64,000 nt of DNA from Callipepla californica brunnescens (taxonomy: Eukaryota; Chordata; Aves; Galliformes; Odontophoridae): NCBI GenBank assembly GCA_023055505.1, contig JALIRH010000002.1, forward strand, positions 19,922,937 through 19,986,936. The letters are read 5' to 3'. Shown piece after piece: positions 10,014 through 21,295 of this stretch. The notes beneath the pieces are model-generated. The model did no database searches and was not told the origin of the DNA. It worked only from the letters and a program-made list of their open reading frames with translations. The translations under genes were made by a program, and so were the position numbers. The first letter of the stretch is position 1, and every line of letters begins with the position of its first letter.

Positions 10014-10690
10014 ATTAGAATCACAGATACATAGAATCATTAGAGTTGGAAGTGGCCTTTAAAGGTCATCTAGTCTAACTCCCCTGCAATGAACAGGGAC
10101 ATACACAGCTAGATCAGGTTGCCCAGGGCCTGATCAGCCTCTCCTTAAAAGTCTCCAGGGACGGGGTATCCACTGCATCTCTGAGCGACATGTTCCAGTG
10201 CCCCACCACCCTCCCTGTTAAAGACCTTTTTCTTATATCTAACCTAAATCTACCCTCCTCAAGCTTGAAACCATTTCCCCTTGTTCCATCCCAACAGACC
10301 CTGCTAAAGAGTTTGTCCCCTTCTTTCCTGTAGCTTCCCTTTAGATACTGAAAGGCCGCTATCAGATCTCCCAGGAGCCTTTTATCCTCCAGACTGAACA
10401 GCCCCAGCTCTCTCAGCCTGTCCTCACAGGAGAGCTGTTCCATCTCTTGGATCATTTTTCTGGCTCCCCTGGACACACTCCAGCAGGTCAATGCCTCTCC
10501 TGTACTGAGGACTTGCACACCTGGGGCAGGCTCACCTCCCTCGCCCTGCTGACCACACTTCTTTTGACGCATCCCAGGATATAGTTGGCTTTCTGGGCTA
10601 TGATGGCACATTGCTGGCTCATGTCCAGCTTCCCATCCACCACTACCATATGAGCCCTTTCAGAATGTGCTTCTAACAGCACCATAAGTG
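10014..10690 (-). mobile_element. CR1 LINE fragment, 3' part of reverse-transcriptase frame
   Basis: The longest well-preserved CR1 in the window (about 680 bases), on the minus strand and 5' truncated. The 3' end at the left carries the CATAGAAT/CACAGAT tail. The minus-strand frame 10114-10611 shows the C-terminal CR1 pol motif, including RLLGDLIAAFQYLKGSYR and GRFRLDIRKR. The 10014-10611 part is little diverged, suggesting a younger insertion than the others. The right boundary is approximate. Confidence 0.93.
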
Positions 10691-11837
10691 CTTCTGCTGC
10701 CAGTGGATCCTGGTCCCAATTCTTTGATCAGTTTCTGATGGGTGCCCAATTCTTCCCAACAGTAAAGTCTCACCGTGCACCACATACTCTACCATGAGAC
10801 CTGCCCCATCATCTCTTCCACCCTGTTAGCACAGACCTAGCTGGCATGCTTCACTCTGCATTGGTGCAACCATGGAGCGCCCTTCTCTTTCTATGTGTAA
10901 CTTCGTTGCAGGGCAAGGACAGACCTGAGATCCTCATTACGTGGCCAGCACTCACACACTGTGAGGTTGGCCTATGCTGGGCCAGATAGAGTTTGAAGTC
11001 CTAAATGTTGCTTAACCTCAGAAATATTAAGGGAACATAAAGGTTGCACTTCACCGGTTCAAATGTATTTAGTTCATTACTGAAAAAATTAAAGCTTAGC
11101 TGATTAAAGGATGAAATAATGCAAATAAGAAAAATAAATGGAATCAGGCATGCTAGCAGCATTCCCTGCATGTCCCTAAATGTTTCTGCAGAGACAGAGC
11201 AGAAAATGCACTATCTGCATGTCACACCTGTGTTGCCTCTGCCACCTCTTGCTACCCAAGCAGCCTGATGCTTCATGTCTACTGACCAGTTTCTTAAAAG
11301 TCCTGGACCTACTATTTAATCTGCCATATAAAACCTGGCAAGAACAGCCTCCCTGAGACTTGCTTGCAATATCCATTACTGTGTTTGCATGAGTTGTGAT
11401 TTGTTGACTACGATCTGTGTTGTGTTTTTGTTTTGAGTAAGTGCCACCTGGAAGCTGCAATTTTAGAAAATAAGAAGGCAAATGACTTCGGGCAGCCTTC
11501 CATTTCTATTCCATATTGGATGGATCAGAGCACAGAGAGGTGAAATGTTGCTGGCTCTTCCTGGGCTGAGGTTTTGTTTCCTTCTGAGTGCCATAGGTGA
11601 CCTGCTACATTATCCACTGTATAGTCCCCAAGATGAATGCTTTCTGTTCTCTGTAAGATCCTCAGTCCCCATGAGCAGAAAAAGCTATTTCAAGAAACAT
11701 ATAAGAAAAGATCTGCCCATTTGTCTTTTATCACATGATCTTGTATGTCAGTTCTGCTTCCTAGGAAAGAGAGAGAGACCATATTCTGTCCTGAGAGAAA
11801 AACTCAACGTAAGTGCTTGGAAGTCTCTATAGTAGAG
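10691..11837. other. Unique non-coding sequence
   Basis: No feature recognised. Open frames of about 100 and 116 codons occur at 11176-11481 (minus) and 11482-11832 (plus), but neither has a recognisable domain. Confidence 0.45.
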
Positions 11838-11905
11838 GTCATAGAGCTTTGGGTGGAAAGATTTTTGGGAACTAACATAAGTTTTGAGTCCAACTCTGAT
11901 TGCAG
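11838..11905 (-). mobile_element. Short CR1 3'-end remnant
   Basis: The sequence resembles the CR1 3' end in minus orientation (tail-like TCATAGA, then TTTGGGTGGAAAG and GAGTCCAACTCTGATTGC), but it is short and diverged. It faces the plus-strand CR1 that begins about 30 bases to the right. Confidence 0.5.
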
Positions 11906-11934
11906 ATGACTATCAGGGACTCCAGTACAGCATC

Positions 11935-12328
11935 TGGTGACTGAGGGAACTGGGATCATTCAGTTTGGAGAAGAGGAGGCTCAGGGGAGACATTATAGTT
12001 CTCTTCAATGACCTGAAAAAAGTGGTGAAGTGGTGCGGGTTAGCCTCTTCTCCCAGGTAAAAGTGATAGGATGAGAGGTAGTGGCCTTAAGCTGTACCAG
12101 GGCAGGTTCAGGTCAGGTATTAGGAAGAATTTCTTACCAGAAAGAGTGGTGATGCTTTGGCACAGGCTGTCTAGGGAGGTGCTGGAGTCAATATTCCTGG
12201 AGGTGTTCAAGAAATGTGTAGATGTGGCACTGAGGGACATGATGAGTGGGCATGGTGGAGATGGGTTGATGTTGGAGTACACAAACTCAGTGGCCTTTTT
12301 GAACCTTAATTCTATGATTTGTGCATCT
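11935..12328 (+). mobile_element. CR1 LINE fragment
   Basis: Plus-strand, 5'-truncated CR1. It reads through the conserved pol end ([19 protein letters not shown]) and finishes at AATTCTATGATTT, the CR1 3' tail. About 390 bases, diverged, with no intact frame beyond the last third. Confidence 0.88.
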
Positions 12329-12329
12329 C

Positions 12330-14385
12330 AGAGAAGAATCAGAAGCTACTAGTTCCTATCTTCTACACATGGCTCTCAGCTTCTTCTGCATACAGTAACA
12401 GCATTGTCTGGTCTTTATGAAGCCACTCAACACCCGAGCTTTCATCTTCACAATTCTTGCAATGGATTTAGGTAGTTCATCAGGCCCTCCAGTGTTCGCA
12501 CTTCACTTCAGTTCTACCAGCTACTCCACCAGGAAAAGAGCAAAACTGGGAGGCTGAGGTAGTAACTGCATGAAAGGAAGGGTCCCAGCACACGTATATT
12601 CTTACTGCCCAGCATTGCCCAAGGAAAGGAGTGAAAGGCTTAGTGCAATGATCTGTCTTCCTGAAGCTCCCAGGACAGGTGCTATGAGGACTCTCTTCCA
12701 GTTTGTGACCTTTGGATCAGTTAACATTGCCTCATAAACCACCATGTGCAAAACTTGCCATCTGGCAATTTAAGACAGATCTCTCTCCTTGGACTGCCTG
12801 TAGCACATAGCCTCGAAGGGCACTGCTTGGGAGATAAGTAACCATTACACTCATCCAACAAGATATCTTTCTCTAATGGAGAGCTGCCTTCAGCAATTTC
12901 TCCTCTTTTACTGACAGACCAAAACATGAAGAGAAAAATGCTCTGCCACACAGAGTCTTATTGTGATTTCTATAGACATTTTTCGGAAAAAAAAATTCTG
13001 CTCAGTGGAAAACAGATAATCAACTTCAAACTTTTATTCTGCAATAACTGCCCACACAGCAAATGGAATTTAAGAACTTTTCCATAGCGTGATAATGCTT
13101 ATGTCACCATTTTGGGACAGCATCCTCCACCTCTTCAATAATGATAATGAACTGTTTGCAGCAACAGCGCGTCTGTGTGCAGTGGTAGTGCATTTCCTGA
13201 AAGGTATCTCCAATGCAGCCTGGGCTGTAATTTATCTCAGAGGTCTGATGTGACCATCTGAGGGTGTGACTGGGAGTTTACACATTCTTACATCTTTCTG
13301 AACACATTCTGGTTGTTAAGGAATCTCTCACTGGTAGATGAAGGATCAAGAAGATATTTCCTTTGGATTCACTTTGGTATTTTTTGGATTGTATTTAAAC
13401 TAAGATGAAGCCAGCTCGAAAAGAAAAAGAAATTATCCCTCAAAACCCACGAATACAGATCACTAAATAAGAATCTAATTAATGTTTCCCACTGTTATCA
13501 TGGAACAAAAGGTTTTCAGTCTCTGAAACATGTTGGGACATCTGTGCTCAGTTTCTATACACAATGCAGAAAGTCCAAAACATCATGGGAAACCTTATTC
13601 TGAAGGGATGCCAGTCCTGATCCATGCTCTGAAGGGTTTCATATGGTTCAGATCAGTTTATAAAAAAGCCCATGAACTGTTCTATCCTTAGCTAACAGGA
13701 TTTTAAACAACGTTTTTTAACCTTAATTCTGCAAAGCATTTAACGATATGCTCAATTATAACCAATTCTGGTCTTCAGAATCATGCTTTTCCTTTGTATC
13801 CTGGGGTTTGTTTTTACATTAATAAAGACTGAGAGGAAATAATAGAGTCTTTTTTTTTTTTCAAGAGCATGCTACGGCATTCATTTAAACCTCACCATTC
13901 TGCTCTCTGACGTTCATCGGGTACAAAGAGGAGTGTGGGCCAGCGTGTTGTGAGTACAGGGAACACACATTCCATTTTGTTTGTTTTTCTTTTCAACCCA
14001 CTGCTTTGTGGAGCAATTCTGAACTTTGCTTTAGTCAGGATATTACACTAACCAGCTGCTGAACAAAGACTTCAGCGAATCTAGGTCAGGTCTAATTTGT
14101 GAAGCCAGTGGAGTTAGTCACTATGGCAGCTTTCTGAAAGGTACAGATGGAGAATCCATGAGCTGTGGGAACAGAATTACGGGGCTTCTTCTCGCCATCA
14201 GTTTTAATGCAATTTGTTTTATTTCCTTTTCCAGGAGTTCTTTTTCTCAGAGTTCCTAGTAAAAGAGAGATTAAATGTGACAGCCACATCTGTTTTAGGA
14301 AATTCCCGTGGAGATATCAGATTGGTAGCTGGCTCAAGCGATGCTAAAAGTGAATGCTTCTGGTCTGAGCAGGTGGCCTATGAAC
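12330..14385. other. Unique non-coding sequence
   Basis: No gene or transposon recognised. It contains short T runs (for example near 13849-13861) and only small open frames. Confidence 0.5.
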
Positions 14386-14600
14386 GTTATGAAAAATCTG
14401 TAGCTTTTTATAGTGACTTTCATCTGAGGTTCTCAAAGTGCTCTATAAATATCAGTTGATCAAGCCTTACAGCATCCCTGTGAGGTGATCACTTTGTAAT
14501 TGAAGGGAGTGGGTTTTATGGCTCACAAGTTTGCTGCTGACTGTGAAATCCTATTTGTGACTCACACAATCTGCCACAAGTACAGCAGATGTATTGCTGC
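14386..14600 (+). mobile_element. Ancient MIR/L3-type SINE tail remnant
   Basis: The stretch GAGGTTCTCAAAGTGCTCT followed by AGCATCCCTGTGAGGTGATCA matches, from memory, the conserved tail shared by old amniote MIR-type SINEs and L3/CR1 elements. The later part is more degraded. It is very diverged, consistent with great age. The overlapping 134-codon frame at 14500-14904 has no other support. Confidence 0.5.
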
Positions 14601-15254
14601 TGTGCCTGGAAATAAGAGCTGTCTGAGATGCGGAGGTCCTTGTTCCATTCTTACAAAGGTTCTTCTTTCCTTCCAATTTGCTCTACTGTCCCTTGTTCTT
14701 CCATCCACTTTTCCCTATATCCTCTGCCAAGTGCATGCACTGGCAATGTTTGCTTTTGGAAGTCCCACCTTGTGCCACGTTTTCCAGACAGAACTTGACA
14801 CAGATTCATGTTTACAGATTGCTTCTCTGCAGTTCCTTGAACAAAATTCGTGCCGAGATGTACCTCAGCCAGCCAAGGCATGGTGGGAGGGAGAGCAGCA
14901 GTGAAATTCTGCTCTCCATTCTCAGTATTGCTGAATGTAACTTCTGTGTTTCACAAGAAACTCAGCTTATTTCAGAGTGGAGTCATGACGTAAGATATAG
15001 TATTAATGTGTATGCATCTATGTATATGTGTGTGCATGTATGCATTGTTTACTGCATGCAATGTTTCTTAACCTTTAGGACAGGACTTTGGTTCAAACAA
15101 TATTTTATTATTTTTTGTTTGTTTGTTTCTACAGCTGTAAAACTATTTATAATGAGCACACATTGACTCTTACTAAATATACTTAAAATTCAGCATATTT
15201 CTAACTGCGTCCTCTTGGGAAAGAGCTTTGGCCCTTACAAAGACTCTGTCACTT
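14601..15254. other. Unique non-coding sequence with TG/TA-rich patch
   Basis: No gene recognised. A TATG/TGTG-rich patch lies at about 15000-15060. Confidence 0.4.
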
Positions 15255-15605
15255 CATAGAATCACAGAATTAAAGAATCACAGAATTGTTTGAGCTGGAA
15301 GGGACATTTAAAGGTCACCTAGTCCAACTCTCCTGCGATGACCAGGGACACCTACAACTACCTCAGGTGCTCAGAGCCCCATCCAGCCTGACATTGAACA
15401 TCTCCAGAGATGGAGCATCTACCACCTCTCTGGGCAACCTGTTCCAGTGCCACACCACCCTTATTGTAAAAAACTTCTTCCTTACACACAATATCTAAAT
15501 CTCCCCTCTTCTATTTTGAAACCATTTCTCCTTGTCCTATCACAACAGACCCCACTAAAGAGGATGTTCCCTTCTTTCTTATAGCTACCCTATAAATACT
15601 GAATA
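15255..15605 (-). mobile_element. CR1 LINE fragment
   Basis: Minus-strand, 5'-truncated CR1 of about 350 bases. The left end has repeated CATAGAAT/CACAGAAT units (the CR1 3' tail), followed by the conserved TGAGCTGGAAGGGACATTTA and TCTCTGGGCAACCTGTTCCA blocks. Confidence 0.92.
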
Positions 15606-17639
15606 GATTAATTCCTTCAGTAAGATGTGGTTTGGGGGTACGGAAGAGGATCAGTATTTCCAGACAAAAATACACGTTGCTGCTTGGATAAAGACATGAA
15701 ATTTTGTTGCCTGTGTGATGACACTCAGGTTATAAATATCAGGTTCTGACAATGTCGACCCACAACCCATAACACTCACTGTAAATCATAGTTGGTTCTT
15801 TCAAGAATTCTGTAAAATGATTTCTATTTCAGCCTGAAAAGCAAGTCCTGTTCCCCACAGTGTTAGTCTGGTACTTGAACTGCATATTATGTCGCTCATT
15901 ATAATAAGGCTGATAATAGTAACTCTATTCCCAGATAATATTTGTAGCAAAATAAAAACCTTAAATGAAAAGATATTTGGGGTTTGTGTGCAATTACACT
16001 AAAAAAGAGCCTGACTTGATATTTGCAAAGGGTTTTAATTTTAAATTTGTTTTAATTTCTATTCGAATTTTGTCGGCACATCTAGATTCCCAAATTGATC
16101 GTGACCTCTGGGCATTGCCACGATATAAATGCTGAACAAAAGTATCTACTGATAAAAAAAAATGGGCAAGTTATTTCTTGTCTTGATTTGTTATTTAAAA
16201 GATTTCCATGGACATGTGTTGTTCCGATTATACAGCTACCAATAGAGATTAATAGCATGGCCAGTGTGTGAGGATTGTGTTACCGAATTTAAAAGCAAAG
16301 GATTCTTTCCAATGGCTGAACCCAAATGACTGAGTTCAGCTTGCAGGCCATTCATGTTTTGGCTATATCACAACATGCTGCAGATGTGTCAGCAAACAGC
16401 TCTGAATAATCAGATGGAACCAAAAACTGCCTGGGAGAAAGTGGGAATTCGTCTGGAGGAGAGGAAGCAAGGAGGAAGTTTACTACTGTAAAAGTTTATT
16501 CTATACCCCAAAGAGGGGAGCAAGGAGGATGGAGTTAAAATACGTAATAGCGAGCAAACCTTTGTACACTGAGAGCATCCAGTTCTCAACACAGCAAACA
16601 GTAACCTAGAAACATATGTGGTGTGCAATAACACTCATAAATCTTAAGAGATTATGTGTTCCTAATGTGAGACTTCAGACTGATCTATTTTGTTAAGTGC
16701 CAAACTTCAGCATGATTCAATCAAGTTTTACTTAATCTGAATTTATTTACTCTTGGTGATGATGATTCATTGAACATGCCTGTAGTCCATTCTGTTGAAC
16801 TAATTTATCAGGCATTTTGATGGACTGGTGATTTGTCTTCCCTGAACATTTCATGGTTTATTTATTTATATCATCTGGTTTGTGTAGAACAAGTACAGCA
16901 GTTCTGCTAAGAATTAAACATTCCTCAATGATGCCTTTAGTAACAGGAAACGCTTTCTAGATAGGTATTATTATTGCAGTGTAGCCAAACAACAAAGCCA
17001 GGAAAATTTCTCTTATCTACATATCCAATTCCTCTCACTAAATTCCTATGTTAATCTGGGTAGATTTGTATTAGAGACACAACCTTGGAAAGACGGAGGG
17101 ACAAGAGTGGTGAGGCTTCTCTGTGCACGACACGGGGTTTTCCTGGAGGTTGGCCCAGAAGCATAGGTCAGAAGAAGAAACAAGACACGAAGGGCTTACC
17201 TACATTGCCAAATGAACATGGGATTACCCAGCAGAGAGGCCTTTCCATGATAGCTGGTTCTTTTGGATGATGAAAGCATAAAACCAGACAGGACTTCAGT
17301 CTATGTTGTCAGTGTGAATTCATTCCCAGAACTGTTCCTGAATTGCTGTTCTACACTGAAATACGTGCCTGTGACCCCTCTGCTGTGACCACTAACTTCT
17401 GATCAAGTACAAGCAGCTGGAAGGCCTACCTTCAATGCAAGTATGTTGCTTTACCCTTCTCTTTTCCAAGGGAATATATTTCATCCGTCGATTTTCAGAA
17501 GGATATCCAACTCTACCTATGAAAGAATTAAAGAGTAAACAGGTGAATGAGGCTAACTGTTTCCCAAAGTGTTCATTTTATATATGGGTGAGTGCAGAAT
17601 GAGAACATGGAATAGGATGAAGCAGAACAGAACAGTACA
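15606..17639. other. AT-rich non-coding sequence
   Basis: No gene or transposon recognised. The stretch about 15840-16330 is AT-rich, unique-looking and free of repeats, so it could include a conserved regulatory element, but nothing in the single sequence proves this. Confidence 0.4.
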
Positions 17640-17905
17640 GCAGGGTCTTCCAAGGGTGGGCAGTCAGGCAGGACTGGGCTCTGCAGTGCAAGAGTCATGG
17701 GCACTACTGAAGCCAGTTCAGTGAAGGGCCATTGAGGCATTCAGTGGACTGGAGCACCTGATATAGGAGCAGTGGCTAAGAGAGCAGGGGCTGCTCAGCC
17801 AGGGAGAGAGTGACCTGACCCTGCTTTGGGCAGAGACTGACTAGAGACTCCCTAGAGATACCTGCCAGCCTCAGCTATTATGTGATTCTGTGAGATTCAT
17901 TATAA
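17640..17905 (+). mobile_element. Old CR1 LINE fragment
   Basis: A degraded plus-strand CR1 ending in TATTATGTGATTCTGTGAGA, the usual CR1 3' tail, preceded by recognisable but diverged pieces (GCTTTGGGCAGAGACTGACT). About 265 bases with no open frame. Confidence 0.78.
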
Positions 17906-19786
17906 AATCTCAAGTACACATCAGTGCAGATGGCAGTGGTGAGCTGAGCATTTCAGTGTATCAGGTAGGTGTCAGCCCTCTTGACTCTTAGGCATATTAT
18001 GTTCTTTTGTTGAGCAAACAGTGAGTATGAATTACAGATCAAGCATCATTAGTGGTACAACAAAACTGGAATGTGCACACTGATATATAGCATAGCTGTC
18101 AGTTATGAGGGCATAAGAAGAAGTAGGTGTGATTCAAATGTCAATGGGATGTGCTTTATTTACTTTTTACCAAGGACTGGCACTCCTGCCATATCAGAGA
18201 ATCTTATCTAAGATAGCAGATTTTGGCCCCTTTGCCTGCCATTGCTGTTTCATGGCCTAAATCAGCCCTCAACTTGTCTCAAAGACTTCCTTCTGACTTG
18301 AGTCATTTGGGGATTTTGCCTAGTTGTTAGAAAGAAAGAAACTGTAAAAATCTAATGTTACTTATGCTGCAAGTCACTGGGGTTGTAAGTAGCACCAATC
18401 ATGACAAAAATATGTCCTTTTATTCTCTGATAAGTTCTGGCTTCCCAGTGTACTGCTTTGCTGTGCAGGCTAGCTAGACTAGATGCATTCCAATCAGTGT
18501 GTATCTGAGGACAGTGAACTGCATGTAAGGTATCCCAAACACACTTGGCATGCTTAAACACATGCTTTCATCTTGTCTTCTTTCACATGGTTTCCGAGTA
18601 TTATTAATAATAATATCATTTATTTTCAGTGACTGATTCTGTGATTCCTGCCTCTACATCCTAAGTGCAATACATCAAGCCCCAGCTTATTTTCATCTGC
18701 AGTGAAATGCATCAGGCTTGTTCAGTTATTCTACATATTTAGAGCTGGAAGACCCATCTGTATACAGGTCTGAATTTATTAAGCAGTCAGAGGTACTTCA
18801 AATCTGATTGTTTTATTAGTGCTCCTGTATGACTTTAGAGGCAAGAGACATTGCCAAGAAGAAATTAATTGGGTCTTCATATGTAGACATAAGTATTGGA
18901 TCACGTATGATTTTTTAACATGGGAAACGAGCCATACTTATATAATAAAATGTAATTTATGTACCTATTTTTACTTACTAATGTACTCACTGGTGTTAGT
19001 TATCCAGAAACAACTATACAGGAGTCAATGTCGTTGGATGCGCATAAAATGTGGATTTTATCAATCAGGACTGAAATATATGCTCTTAGTTTTACTTTAG
19101 GTTCAGAAATCAGCATAGGAACCGTGCACAGATTCAGGAATAAATTTTCTATCCACTGTGGGTTGTTTGTCCCTGGCATCAGTGGAGACAGATGTAGCCA
19201 AGTGACCCACTTTGAACAATGTGACTTCATTTTATTATAACTAGGGGATAGTTAGCATGCTGTTATGCTATAAACGTAACAAAACAAAAAGAAGCTGGAG
19301 TGACAGAAGGAGTTAAAAATCTGTTTGAGAAATAAAATTTTTCAAGAAAAGAGGATGTACCATTGTTTTCTTCTGGAATGCTTAAGCCATGTCTGAAGAT
19401 ATGCAAATGCAAATACCATCTGAGACTGGTATTTAATGTGTTGTTATTAGCAACTCTGCCAGGATATCTCCATAGACCTGATGAAATGTGCAGAGGATAT
19501 AAGAGTTCCAGTTCTGCTGTTTACCCAGCTGCAGATCAGCTGGTTTCATACAAGAAATTTATCTTTCCACTTTGCTTTTGTAAAAACCTAAAGAATTATT
19601 TGAAACTATAAAAAGAACAAACCCATAAGAAAAGAACACCATAACTGTCAAGCCAAGACAGAGCACGCCAGAACTAAAGCTGCCATAATTTAGGTCCACT
19701 GTGTGCATTGTCATCCCACTTCTAATTGTATGACCACAGACTGAGGGTGTTTTTTTGTGGGTTTTTTTTTTTTTTTCACTGCACAG
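17906..19786. other. Non-coding sequence upstream of Cys-rich exon candidate
   Basis: No certain gene. If the Cys-rich exon that follows is real, a signal-peptide exon should lie in or before this stretch. One weak candidate is a short hydrophobic frame at 18959, MYLFLLTNVLTG, with a phase-1 GT after it. Its hydrophobic core is short and the donor (GTGTTAGT) is poor. A 15-base T run at 19762-19776 forms the acceptor's pyrimidine tract. Confidence 0.35.
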
Positions 19787-20109
19787 GATGGACCTGCTGT
19801 GGGATGAATCATGGTTACCTCACTGGTAATACCTCCGGAATTTGGAGGGTAATGGTGGAGGATTTCAAGACAGGAAAGGATTGTACTGTGGTTTGGGAAA
19901 CTGAGTGTTGTCCTGGTATTGGATTTTGTTGCTATTATGGATTTTGTTGTTATTATCTTGAGCATCATTCCTATGAAATGCTGGGCTGCTCACTGAACTC
20001 AGAAATTTTCACAGATGGTAACTGCTCTTCTGGAAACCCTGACAACTGGAACCGGGTGAATAGTCAGTATTATGGGAACTGTGCTTTGAAGATATGTTGT
20101 AGATCCTGA
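19787..20109 (+). CDS. Candidate terminal exon of a defensin-like Cys-rich secreted peptide
   Basis: I do not recognise a named gene. A long T tract and CACTGCACAG form a strong splice acceptor ending at 19786. The frame then stays open for 106 full codons to a TGA at 20107-20109, entered in phase 1, which is common after signal-peptide exons. It has 14 Cys. Numbering from Trp1 (19789): the C-terminal unit has C67, C79 (in DGNC), C98 (in YYGNC) and C103-C104, ending YYGNCALKICCRS. The GxC then x4-CC ending is typical of beta-defensin and ovodefensin folds. An earlier unit (C4, DFKTGKDC ending at C32, x7, C40-C41) looks like a diverged copy: GN-x-S-G and a later Trp recur in both. Between them an 18-bp direct repeat encodes GFCCYY twice. 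Against this: one or two expected Cys are missing in each unit, no clear signal exon was found, and no canonical AATAAA follows closely. It could be a novel two-domain peptide, a pseudogene or a chance frame. Confidence 0.35.
19921..19956 (+). repeat. 18-bp tandem duplication inside the Cys-rich frame
   Basis: Two adjacent copies of an 18-base unit (19921-19938 and 19939-19956) differ at one position, and both encode Gly-Phe-Cys-Cys-Tyr-Tyr. The single difference is synonymous and the duplication keeps the frame. Confidence 0.9.
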
Positions 20110-20679
20110 AAAAAAACACAACAGTGAAACACCATTCTTAAGCGTCTCAAATGAGAAACCATAGTTAATTTTTCTTTCAACAGTTTCGATTTCTATGTTT
20201 TTACACCTCAGCTACCATGAGTAAACATGGAAGTTCATATTCCCTCCTCATCTTCAGGAGCCCCATGAAGATAAATGATCAGTGTTTGCAGAACACCAGG
20301 ATCCTGCAGAGGAGAAGAGCATAAAATGCCTTTGGGGGAATAAGTAGCTGTTTTTCAGTGCTGTGTCAAATGATTGGTGCCATTCTTAGAATAACAGGAT
20401 TTTTTTTTCAAATACTGATGCCACAATTTACATATAGTGAATTAGCTGAGAACTGTGGCAAAGACTCTGAAAGTTCATTTAATCCACTTCCCTGCCTGAC
20501 ATTGGGATCTTCTAGGATTAATATATTCCTCCTAGGCACTTGCTGAAGTGATGGGCTTTTCACAGTCTCCTTGCATAATTTTCCATTGCTTTACTTTCCT
20601 CACTATTAAGAAGTCTTTTCCAGTAGCTGTCTGAAATCTCCAGTCCTGATTGTCCAGGGGAGAGGGAAGTTTCTCTGTG
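20110..20679. other. Non-coding sequence, possible 3' UTR of the preceding exon
   Basis: It follows the stop of the Cys-rich frame. There is no AATAAA in the first 200 bases; AGTAAA at about 20219 is a weaker variant. No other feature recognised. Confidence 0.3.
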
Positions 20680-21160
20680 GCACACGTGACATATCTGGAG
20701 GGCTGTGTCCAGCTCTGGGCTCCAATACAAGAGAGACATGGACATATCAGAATGTGTCCAGTGAAGAGCCTTGGAGGTGTTACAGGGACTCAAGCATCCA
20801 ATATGCAGGAATGCACTGAGATGGCACTGTTTAGCCTCGAGGAGAGAGCTCTTCAATGTGCATAGGTATCTGAGGAGGGGGTGTGAAGATGGGACCAGCC
20901 TCTTCTCAGTGGTGCCCAGTGAAAGGACTAGAGGCACTAAGCACAAACTGGAAAATGGGAAATTCTGTTGAGAAAAAGCTTCTTCAGTGCAAAGGTGTCT
21001 AGTACTGGCACAAAGATGATACAGAGCCTCCATCCTTGGAAATATTTAAACCTCATGGGACATGACCTGGGGCAACTGACTCTGCTTTGGGCACGGACTG
21101 ACTAGATGACCGCCAGGAGTTGCCATTGAGCTATTTGGTGACTCTAGCAGCAGTGTGTAG
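20680..21160 (+). mobile_element. Old CR1 LINE fragment
   Basis: Plus-strand CR1 of about 480 bases with recognisable diverged blocks (GGGCTGTGTCCAGCTCTGGG, then TGGTGCCCAGTGAAAGGACTAG in degraded form, then TGCTTTGGGCACGGACTGACT). Many frame breaks, no intact protein. The 3' tail is degraded. Confidence 0.82.
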
Positions 21161-21251
21161 AGGGCATGAGCAATTCCTCCTGGGAAATGAAGATAGTGAG
21201 TGACTATTTGTTCATTAAAATTGAAGGCAGCTGTTTTACTCATGTATAATA

Positions 21252-21295
21252 AGTAGAATCAAAAGCAGAATTAAAAGTAGAATCAAAGCAGAATT
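21252..21295 (+). repeat. Imperfect tandem duplication, about 24 bp
   Basis: AGTAGAATCAAAAGCAGAATT is followed at a 24-base offset by the same sequence lacking one A. No associated gene. Confidence 0.85.

Noticed and set aside
10114..10611. 165-codon minus-strand frame as a host gene
   Set aside because: It is the C-terminal part of the CR1 reverse-transcriptase protein within a truncated retroposon.
14500..14904. 134-codon plus-strand frame with a hydrophobic middle
   Set aside because: It begins in an ancient SINE remnant and has no homologue I recognise.
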